Shown: positions 1 through 4,690 of the stretch, one piece after another | How the letters are laid out: every line of letters starts with the position of its first letter | Position numbering within the stretch: the stretch's first letter is position 1 | Source: an uncultured Ancrocorticia sp. | GTDB lineage: Bacteria; Actinomycetota; Actinomycetes; Actinomycetales; Actinomycetaceae | Direction: 5' to 3' | Assembly (NCBI GenBank): GCA_905373325.1 | Contig: CAJPTB010000071.1 | Span: 1 to 8,237, forward strand | Length of the DNA stretch: 8,237 nt | Notes under the pieces: model-generated | The model's input: the letters and a program-made list of their open reading frames with translations, nothing else | Told to the model about the DNA's origin: nothing | Databases searched by the model: none | Program-made: the position numbers and the translations under genes

Positions 1-182
1 ACGCCCGCGCCCCGCCTCGTGTGGCCGACGACGATCCCGATCGGCAGAGCGATCGCGGCGGCGATCCCGACGACGCCGAGAGTGAGGATGACGTGCTCGA
101 GGAGCCTCGCGCCGATGCCGGACGGGCCCCACCAGTTGGCAGAGTCGGCAAGCCACCTGAGGGCCGAGAGGAAATAGTTCAC
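1..182 (-). CDS. osmoprotectant ABC transporter permease 2 (partial, N-terminus only)
   Basis: First 60 codons of a second membrane permease of the OpuC/ProW-like importer; the rest lies beyond the left window edge. The start is the GTG at 182-180, which overlaps the stop of the preceding permease (TGA at 181-179) in a 4-bp GTGA junction, as at the other junction of this operon. The visible sequence has an amphipathic N-terminus (NYFLSALRWLADSANWWGP), then GIGARLLEHVILTLG, then a hydrophobic segment (VVGIAAAIALPIGIVVG) at about residues 36-53 that is the first membrane helix. The 'ANW..P.GI..RLLEH' opening is typical of betaine/choline-type permeases. It would pair with the other permease to form the transmembrane channel. 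The substrate-binding lipoprotein is not visible and is probably the next gene. Confidence 0.85.
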   Translation of the reverse strand, partial: MNYFLSALRWLADSANWWGPSGIGARLLEHVILTLGVVGIAAAIALPIGIVVGHTRRGAG

Positions 183-844
183 GCCTGCTCCCCCTTCGCG
201 CCGGGGGCCTTGCCGGCCCTCGTCCACGGCGTGAGAAGCCTGCCGAGCAGAATGACGAGCCCGTCGACGGCGAGCGCCAGAGCGACCGTCGCGAGGACCC
301 CCGTCACGACCTCGGCCGTTATCCCCCGCTGAAAACCGTCGGTCAGGAGCGTGCCGACGCTGGGGATTCCCACGAGCGCCCCGATCGTCACAAGCCCCAC
401 CGTGGAGACGGCGACGACCCTGATTCCCGAGACGAGCACGGGCAATGCGAGCGGAAGCTCGACCGTCCACAGGAGCGTCCTGCGCGAATGCCCCACCGCC
501 GTCGCGCCGTCGATCACGGTCTGGTCGACCGAGGAAAAGGCGTCGCTGGCCGTCCTCACAAGAAGGGCCATGCCGTACAGGCCGAGGGCCGCGATGATGG
601 TCAGCGGCGAACGCAGAGGCGTTCCGATGACGAGCGGCACGGCCACGAGGAGCGGCAGCGAGGGGATCGCGTACGTCAGCGTGGCGCCGGAGAGGATGAC
701 GCCGCCGACCTTGGGGAAGCGATGCGCGAAGCGGCCGATCGGAACAGACACTAAAACGGCCAGGGCCGTCGCCGGAAGCGCGATGAACAGGTGAGCCCGC
801 AGAAGTTCGCCGACCCACCGCCAGTTCTCGCCCAGCCAGCTCAC
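179..844 (-). CDS. osmoprotectant (glycine betaine/carnitine/choline-type) ABC transporter permease 1
   Basis: 221-aa inner-membrane subunit of an OpuC/ProW-like importer. It contains about five to six hydrophobic segments (around residues 16-36, 46-73, 79-96, 131-155, 158-172 and 185-205). The cytoplasmic EAA-like coupling loop lies at about 112-135 (DGATAVG...LPLALP) and docks onto the ATPase. The length is normal for OpuCB/OpuCD-type permeases (about 210-230 aa). The GTG start at 844-842 shares four bases with the ATPase TGA at 843-841, indicating translational coupling. The C-terminus (RAGKAPGAKGEQA) is a short charged tail. The family assignment rests on the permease pattern and on the adjacent OpuCA-type ATPase; the exact substrate cannot be read from the sequence. 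Confidence 0.9.
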   Translation of the reverse strand: MSWLGENWRWVGELLRAHLFIALPATALAVLVSVPIGRFAHRFPKVGGVILSGATLTYAIPSLPLLVAVPLVIGTPLRSPLTIIAALGLYGMALLVRTASDAFSSVDQTVIDGATAVGHSRRTLLWTVELPLALPVLVSGIRVVAVSTVGLVTIGALVGIPSVGTLLTDGFQRGITAEVVTGVLATVALALAVDGLVILLGRLLTPWTRAGKAPGAKGEQA

Positions 845-1842
845 ACCGGGCCGCCTTCAGTCGAATCGCCGGATTTGCCTCCGAGCCTCCACCGGGCCTT
901 CGCCTTGCGCAGAGAACTCCGAGCGGCGTCCAGGGCATGCGGCAGGCGGGGCTGCGCCGCTTGTTTGCGGGAGCTCTGCTCGCGGGCGGCGTCGTCCCCC
1001 GCGCCTTTCACGCCGCTGACAAGCCCGTCAAGCCCTTCAATGACCCCCACCTGGCGCCCGTCTTCGCCGACGACGACGTTGCGCCCGGCGACCTGGCGCA
1101 CGCGCAGCGTTTGGTTGGACTTCGTCCCGCCGACGAAGGTGCGCACGAAGTCGCTTGCCGGAGCGGCCAGAATCTCTTCCGGCGTGCCGCTCTGCGCGAT
1201 TCTTCCGCCCGCGCCGAGCACGACGACTTCGTCGCACAGGCGGAACGCCTCTTCGACGTCGTGCGTCACGAAGACGACCGTTTTGCCGATCTCCCCTTGC
1301 AGGCGCACGAGCTCGTCTTGAAGCTCGCGGCGAACGATGGGGTCGACGGCGCCGAAGGGCTCGTCCATGAGCAGGATCTTGGGCTCGGCGGCCAGAGCCC
1401 GCGCCACGCCCACACGCTGGCGTTGGCCCCCGGAAAGCTGAGCCGGGTATCGGGCGCCGAGCTCCGGGTCGAGCCCCACCCGTTCGAGAAGCTCCAGCGC
1501 CGCGGATCGGGCCTCGCGCCTCGGCGTGCCGTTGAGGATCGGCACGGTGGCGACGTTGTCCGCGACGGTGCGATGCGGCAGGAGCCCGCCGTCTTGAAGC
1601 ACGTATCCGATGGATCGGCGGAGTTTGACGGGATCGGCTTCGCGCACGTCGACGCCGTCGATGAGCACCCTTCCCGACGTCGGGTCGACCATGCGGTTGA
1701 CCATGCGCAGCAGCGTCGTCTTGCCTGAGCCGGACGAGCCGACGAGCACAACGGTTCGATGTTTCGGCACCGTGTACGTAAAGCTCTCCACGGCAACCGC
1801 GCCGCCGGGATACGTCTTTCCGACGGACTCGAATTCGATCAC
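841..1842 (-). CDS. opuCA: osmoprotectant ABC transporter ATP-binding protein (OpuCA/ProV-like)
   Basis: 333-aa ATPase that would power uptake of a compatible solute. The nucleotide-binding domain is complete: Walker A GSSGSGKTT (35-43), Q-loop Gln83, signature LSGGQ (136-140), Walker B ILLMDE (156-161), D-loop around AVD (165-167) and switch His194. The N-terminus MIEFESVGKTYPGG is canonical for OpuCA proteins, which fixes the GTG at 1842-1840 as the start. The C-terminus is unusual: OpuCA proteins normally carry two CBS domains and run to about 380 aa. Here only one short CBS-like stretch remains (about 245-275, RVRQVAGRNVVVGEDGRQVG), followed by a basic, low-complexity tail. It is the first gene of the operon and is read from a promoter at 1849-1877 with no visible ribosome binding site. 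Confidence 0.92.
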   Translation of the reverse strand: MIEFESVGKTYPGGAVAVESFTYTVPKHRTVVLVGSSGSGKTTLLRMVNRMVDPTSGRVLIDGVDVREADPVKLRRSIGYVLQDGGLLPHRTVADNVATVPILNGTPRREARSAALELLERVGLDPELGARYPAQLSGGQRQRVGVARALAAEPKILLMDEPFGAVDPIVRRELQDELVRLQGEIGKTVVFVTHDVEEAFRLCDEVVVLGAGGRIAQSGTPEEILAAPASDFVRTFVGGTKSNQTLRVRQVAGRNVVVGEDGRQVGVIEGLDGLVSGVKGAGDDAAREQSSRKQAAQPRLPHALDAARSSLRKAKARWRLGGKSGDSTEGGPV

Positions 1843-1848
1843 GTGTTC

Positions 1849-1877
1849 AGCATATCGGCGTTGGGTCTGCTTGCAAA
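1849..1877 (-). promoter_or_regulatory. promoter of the osmoprotectant transporter operon, apparently leaderless
   Basis: Read on the minus strand: -35 TTTGCA (1877-1872), a 17-bp spacer, and -10 TATGCT (1854-1849). Six bases (GAACAC) then separate the -10 from the GTG start of the ATPase, so the predicted first transcribed base is the G of the start codon. No Shine-Dalgarno sequence lies between, which fits leaderless initiation, a common mode in actinobacteria. This is inferred from sequence only. Confidence 0.6.
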
Positions 1878-1910
1878 AGAGGCTGCCGTGGCCTGTCGGT
1901 GAAATCGGCG

Positions 1911-1999
1911 GGTTCTCACAGCCAGGTTTTCGTGAGCCAAGTTTTCAAGAGCAGTCAAGGCCGAGTTTTCACGAACCGCCAGGGCGGGTTTTATGAGCC
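1911..1999 (-). repeat. array of five degenerate GTTTTC-NNN-AGCC elements
   Basis: Five related short units in the same direction: GGTTCTCACAGCC (1911-1923), GGTTTTCGTGAGCC (1925-1938), AGTTTTCAAGAGCA (1940-1953), AGTTTTCACGAACC (1964-1977) and GGTTTTATGAGCC (1987-1999). On the minus strand they read GGCTCNNGAAAACC. Start spacings are 14, 15, 24 and 23 bp. They lie 34-122 bp upstream of the transporter -35 box, so they could be a regulator array; they could equally be a dispersed intergenic repeat, because related units occur at 4346-4389. The apparent reading frame across them (1839-2021, minus) is repeat-derived and is not called as a gene. Confidence 0.6.
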
Positions 2000-2052
2000 G
2001 CTGAAGCGACCCATTGGGCAAGTTTGCTTGACGCCCATCGTCGCATCATCGC

Positions 2053-2073
2053 CCGGTTCGCCGCTTGAACCGG
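2053..2073. promoter_or_regulatory. 7-7-7 inverted repeat CCGGTTC-N7-GAACCGG
   Basis: Perfect 7-bp arms (2053-2059 and 2067-2073) separated by seven bases. This is the size and symmetry of a dimeric-regulator operator or a small hairpin. It is not followed by a T-run on either strand, so it is not a convincing terminator. No gene assignment can be made. Confidence 0.35.
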
Positions 2074-2116
2074 CCGCGCGGCAGGATGCTGTCAGTCGAT
2101 GGGCAACGTTTGTCTT

Positions 2117-2141
2117 ATGACAAGAGACATGTTTCCTACAT
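2117..2141 (+). repeat. direct repeat copy 1: ATGACAA...ACATGTTTCCTACAT
   Basis: First of two similar direct copies; the second is at 2406-2434. Each has ATGACAA, a short variable gap, then ACATGTTTC, one variable base, and TACAT. The right half is itself an inverted repeat (CATGT-TTCCT-ACATG, 2128-2142). In this copy the left half is also inverted (TTGTC-TTAT-GACAA, 2110-2123). The arrangement recalls terminal transposase-binding sites of IS481/IS3-like elements, but no transposase gene is present. A regulator operator is an alternative. Confidence 0.45.
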
Positions 2142-2202
2142 GAGAATGAAGGGACGCACTAAACTAGAAGCACGACGAACCGCCAGTCGGGGCGTTGACT
2201 GC

Positions 2203-2223
2203 CGGGGGCCTATAAGGCCCCCG
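2203..2223 (+). terminator. compact GC-rich hairpin, possible terminator or attenuator
   Basis: Perfect 8-bp stem CGGGGGCC / GGCCCCCG around the 5-base loop TATAA. On the plus strand it is followed by AGCTTGTTT, a weak U-tract. Just upstream is a smaller stem, CAGTC (2184-2188) with GACTG (2197-2201). No gene upstream on the plus strand would need a terminator, so it could protect the cassette from read-through, attenuate a leader, or be a leftover of a lost element. Confidence 0.4.
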
Positions 2224-2478
2224 AGCTTGTTTACGGACTCCGCTTGCGTCTCTGGAGCGGCCTCGGAAGCCTCCCGGACGATTGACGAGCCCGGCTCACT
2301 TTAAGACGGTTGGAACCAAGCTTCAAATCATGAACGACTTGCTTCCCATACCGACAACAAATCGGCTATTTGGTTGCCAACTCCAGCCGGCCCGCAGGCA
2401 CTTCCATGACAAATACGGGACATGTTTCATACATAACTTTAGAGGAGCCCCACGGACGCTGTTCCTTGGCTAAGAAAG
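2224..2478. other. gene-free A/T-richer spacer upstream of the SIR2 gene
   Basis: No ORF here has a credible start or protein-like composition; the 63-codon frame at 2282-2473 lacks a ribosome binding site and recognisable features. Base composition falls from the GC-rich flank to the A/T-rich cassette at roughly 2290. The second copy of the ACATGTTTC motif lies at 2406-2434. The 9-mer CGATTGACG (2279-2287) recurs at 4384-4392, on the other side of the cassette. Confidence 0.4.
2406..2434 (+). repeat. direct repeat copy 2: ATGACAA...ACATGTTTCATACAT
   Basis: Second copy of the motif at 2117-2141, in the same orientation and about 290 bp away. The gap between ATGACAA and ACATGTTTC is four bases longer. 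The inverted core is kept as ATGT-TTCAT-ACAT, with the loop changed by one base, which suggests the dyad is what is conserved. It ends about 45 bp upstream of the predicted SIR2 promoter. Confidence 0.45.
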
Positions 2479-2487
2479 TGCTAGAAT
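2479..2487 (+). promoter_or_regulatory. extended -10 promoter of the SIR2 cassette
   Basis: TGCTAGAAT is an extended -10 element (TG at 2479-2480, TAGAAT at 2482-2487). The -35 region is poor, with no better than CTGTTC at about 2459-2464. Transcription would start near 2494, giving a leader of about 29 nt before the ATG at 2523. A weak -35 with an extended -10 suggests low or activator-dependent expression. Confidence 0.45.
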
Positions 2488-2522
2488 ATTCCTGTTAGGC
2501 GATCGTCGGACGGTGGAACAAA

Positions 2523-3983
2523 ATGGCGCAGACAGACATAACACAAGAAAAGATAGATGAATTCAATGTCAAACCTAGTGACATCGTGTTTTTAACGGGT
2601 TCGGGGATTTCGCTTGATTCAGGCCTCCCCGATTGGGCGACCTTTGTAAAGAACCTATTAATAGAATCAAAAACTATGGACTCTGATCTTGCAGAACTTT
2701 TCGTCAGAAGACAGAGCAATCTTCTCGTTATCGCCGACGGAGCACATCAGAGCGCGAAAAGCAACAACTTGGAGTGGAAACAAGTGGCTCTAAAGGGACT
2801 GTATGGCACCGGTGTAAACGAAAAACCAGCTTCGCAGATGCATAAGATCGTAGCTCGCTATCAGTTTGAGTTTTCATGCCCTGTCCTCACGACCAACTTC
2901 GACGTTCTCCATGAAATAGCGGGCTTGAAACATTTGGAACATCTAGTTGAGAATGGCTGGAATCCGGACGAGGATGCGGATCCTGATGAATTTATACCAA
3001 AGAGTCACGACGAAGATCGCCATGACGACGAAGGGAGAATCGTTGTTTCACACCTTCACGGAGTCCTCGACCCTCGCCCGGATGGGCTAATCTCTGAGGA
3101 AAAGAGTCTAATTATAGGCCAAAGCGATTACAACAATCTTTTCAAAAAAGGTACATCTTGGCAGAGTAAGGTCATAGATGATTTTGTTAGAGGACATAAG
3201 ACATTTGTCGTTTTAGGCCATTCTCTCAATGATCAGGACATACAAAACTGGTTCCATAGGCATTCTGAAGATGACTTCACTGCGTACTTTTTCGTCGCAA
3301 GAGAAAGCTTAGGAGTCGACAAGGAGACCTTTGAGAGACTATTTGACCCTATAAAACAGCAGTGGTCGTCCATTAACGTAACGACAATCATGATTGACGA
3401 CTATGTAGACGCCAATCAGATACTATTAGAGGTATACTACAGAAACAAAGAGGGTTCAAACAATAGATACAACCCTCCTGCTACCCGAATAAGTTATTTA
3501 TATTCAAAGATAGAAAACGACACACGTAAAGCATCTGAAGGTACTCTTACATGTATTGAGTCCGTAAAGAAACCTTACTATGCCAATATTGATGATTTCG
3601 ATGTTTCCGTATGGATTGCAGACGGGAAAGGTTCTATTCACCGTTTGTCGTCTTTGAATAGAATCTTCTTAAAGATGGACCCTCTAAAATCTATCGAAAC
3701 AGGATTTGACTCCAAGTATCTTGCGGGTCGCGCAATCTGTTCAAACTCCGTAATGCTTGAGCAAGCCTCTGACGGAAAATGGAATACGATCATGGCAAGG
3801 AGCTTCAGCTGCGAGTTTACGGACGGACCAGAGCTTTCTATCGGAGTCGTCACAGTGGCAGTCAGATTCAAAGATCAAAAAAGTTCCGATTCTTCCCTGG
3901 AGCAGCTACGTGTTTACATAGATGCCCTGCGAGAAACTCTATCTTGTGAGTTTTCACGTCTGGTTTCGTCTTTGACAGAATAG
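2523..3983 (+). CDS. SIR2-fold protein with C-terminal GAF-like region, candidate anti-phage NADase
   Basis: 486-aa predicted cytosolic protein. The SIR2 core shows the NAD-binding opening LTGSGISLDSGLPDW (24-38), TTNFD (123-127), HLHG with presumed catalytic His179 (177-180), and GHSLNDQDI (232-240). This is the pattern of bacterial SIR2-like proteins, many of which cleave NAD+ during phage infection. An acidic insert (about 149-171, rich in D/E/H) separates TTNFD from the catalytic His. The C-terminus (about 340-480) has alternating strands VSVWIAD...RLSSL and ELSIGVVTVAVRF followed by a helix, resembling a GAF sensor fold; this assignment is tentative. No transmembrane segment or zinc-binding Cys set is seen, so a classic deacetylase is unlikely. 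The start ATG has GGTGGA 5 nt upstream. A/T-rich codon use contrasts with both flanks, indicating transfer. Confidence 0.85.
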   Translation: MAQTDITQEKIDEFNVKPSDIVFLTGSGISLDSGLPDWATFVKNLLIESKTMDSDLAELFVRRQSNLLVIADGAHQSAKSNNLEWKQVALKGLYGTGVNEKPASQMHKIVARYQFEFSCPVLTTNFDVLHEIAGLKHLEHLVENGWNPDEDADPDEFIPKSHDEDRHDDEGRIVVSHLHGVLDPRPDGLISEEKSLIIGQSDYNNLFKKGTSWQSKVIDDFVRGHKTFVVLGHSLNDQDIQNWFHRHSEDDFTAYFFVARESLGVDKETFERLFDPIKQQWSSINVTTIMIDDYVDANQILLEVYYRNKEGSNNRYNPPATRISYLYSKIENDTRKASEGTLTCIESVKKPYYANIDDFDVSVWIADGKGSIHRLSSLNRIFLKMDPLKSIETGFDSKYLAGRAICSNSVMLEQASDGKWNTIMARSFSCEFTDGPELSIGVVTVAVRFKDQKSSDSSLEQLRVYIDALRETLSCEFSRLVSSLTE

Positions 3984-4067
3984 TATTTCACAGCAAATCA
4001 CAGAATCACAGATGTTTTTCGAATTCGCTTCTGATAAGCTTGCGATTAAGCAAATAAGGAGCGAATT
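3984..4067 (+). other. gap between SIR2 gene and small ORF, with three TCACAG repeats
   Basis: 84 bp with TCACAG at 3988-3993, 3998-4003 and 4006-4011 (spacings 10 and 8), followed by an A/T-rich stretch. No clear hairpin or strong promoter is visible, so co-transcription of the two genes is the simplest reading. The TCACAG units could be a protein site or chance. Confidence 0.3.
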
Positions 4068-4265
4068 ATGTCAACCGCACCAACATTTGAACTTATACCT
4101 ACCAGCTTTGGAAGTTCTACTCTGCGGCTTGTCCCTGTCGTCCCAGCGACCAAATCCGCACGCGAGCAGCTTGCAGAGGCACGGAGCCGCAGAGCCAAGA
4201 AGACGGCAAGCAGCAGCGTTCCTCCGTCGTCGGAGACTGAGAAACTCGCTGAATCCGGCAATTAA
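4068..4265 (+). CDS. small basic hypothetical protein, cassette partner of the SIR2 gene
   Basis: 65-aa protein I do not recognise. The call rests on a very good ribosome binding site (AAGGAG at 4055-4060, seven bases before the ATG), on its position between the SIR2 gene and a strong terminator 18 bp past its stop, and on the absence of a better overlapping frame. The N-terminal half is moderately hydrophobic (FELIPTSFG, LRLVPVVPA). The middle is a basic likely helix (AREQLAEARSRRAKK, about 31-45), and the Ser/Pro/Glu-rich C-terminus looks disordered. There is no signal peptide, membrane segment or Cys pair. It is slightly richer in GC than the SIR2 gene, mostly in its second half. Possible roles are a regulator, an inhibitor or immunity partner of the NADase, or a nucleic-acid-binding peptide; none is shown by the sequence. 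Confidence 0.6.
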   Translation: MSTAPTFELIPTSFGSSTLRLVPVVPATKSAREQLAEARSRRAKKTASSSVPPSSETEKLAESGN

Positions 4266-4282
4266 GCCGCAATCAATGTTCT

Positions 4283-4318
4283 GACGGCCTCCTTTGCTTG
4301 GAGGCCGTCTTTCGTTCT
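4283..4318 (+). terminator. intrinsic terminator of the SIR2 cassette
   Basis: Perfect 10-bp stem GACGGCCTCC (4283-4292) and GGAGGCCGTC (4300-4309) with loop TTTGCTT, followed by TTTCGTTCT. It lies 18 bp after the stop of the 65-aa gene, closing the plus-strand unit. The reverse strand lacks a T-run, so it acts mainly in the plus direction, although the stem could also slow read-through from nrdE. Confidence 0.9.
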
Positions 4319-4345
4319 GCCAGACCCCGCTAACCAGCCGCCCGT

Positions 4346-4389
4346 CCTGTGTTCTCTACGCCGACTACCTGTGTTCTCTGTGCCGATTG
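4346..4389. repeat. 22-bp tandem repeat, two copies
   Basis: The unit CCTGTGTTCTCT(A/G)(C/T)GCCGA(C/T)T(A/G) occurs at 4346-4367 and 4368-4389 with four differences, all transitions. The inner block TGTTCTC-NNN-GCC matches the G(G/T)TTCTC-NNN-(A)GCC element found at 1911-1999 on the other side of the cassette, so both are probably members of one intergenic repeat family. No coding content. Confidence 0.6.
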
Positions 4390-4453
4390 ACGGCGCGAAA
4401 AAGCCGACAGCACCATCTTCGCGCACTCCAACCGAAACGCTCAACGGCAGAGA

Positions 4454-4493
4454 GGACGGCTCGCGCAGTCTTAGCAGAGTCGGCGAGCCGTCC
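4454..4493 (-). terminator. long hairpin downstream of nrdE, probable transcript end
   Basis: Perfect 11-bp arms GGACGGCTCGC (4454-4464) and GCGAGCCGTCC (4483-4493) with an 18-base loop. In the minus direction it lies about 160 nt past the nrdE stop and is followed by TCTCTGCC, a weak U-tract. It is the best candidate 3' end for the nrd transcript. The large loop makes it less typical than the terminator at 4283-4318. Confidence 0.5.
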
Positions 4494-4610
4494 ATGCGAA
4501 ACGGAGACATAACCCTGGGAATCTACTGGCGAGACGACCGCGGAGGGCCTCCCATACGGGGCAGAGGCAACAGCCAGAGCGGACCCAGGCAGGTCATCGG
4601 GGCACGTCCG

Positions 4611-4690
4611 GCATGCACGAGACGCAGCCGGCGACCTCCGTGCCGCGACGGTCACAGCATGCACGAGACGCAGCCGGCGACCTCCGTGCC
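4611..4690. repeat. 34-bp exact direct repeat: duplicated 3' end of nrdE
   Basis: The 34 bp at 4657-4690, the last coding part of nrdE from the [11 protein letters not shown] codons onward, recur without a mismatch at 4611-4644. Twelve bases lie between, giving a 46-bp period. The period is not a multiple of three and the copy lies past the nrdE stop, so the second tail is out of frame and untranslated as it stands. Read in its own frame it would encode the same CVSCM tail, continue with PDVPR, and stop. Confidence 0.9.

Noticed and set aside
937..1728. 263-codon plus-strand open frame
   Set aside because: Antisense to the ABC ATPase, which has every expected motif; this frame has none.
1911..1999. 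CRISPR array
   Set aside because: Units are short, degenerate and irregularly spaced (14-24 bp), with spacers too short for CRISPR and no cas genes.
1839..2021. 60-codon minus-strand frame with repeated 'ENLA'-like peptides
   Set aside because: The peptide repetition comes from the DNA repeat array; no ribosome binding site, and it covers the transporter promoter.
2040..2300. tRNA-like segment (GGTTCG followed by GAACC)
   Set aside because: No acceptor, D or anticodon arms can be folded around it; it is only a 7-bp inverted repeat.
4012..4284. 90-codon plus frame overlapping the 65-aa gene
   Set aside because: It lacks a Shine-Dalgarno and runs into the terminator stem; the 4068 frame has AAGGAG and ends before the terminator.
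4611..4690. attL/attR pair formed by integration into the nrdE 3' end
   Set aside because: Both copies lie 12 bp apart on one side of the cassette instead of at its two ends, and no integrase gene is visible.
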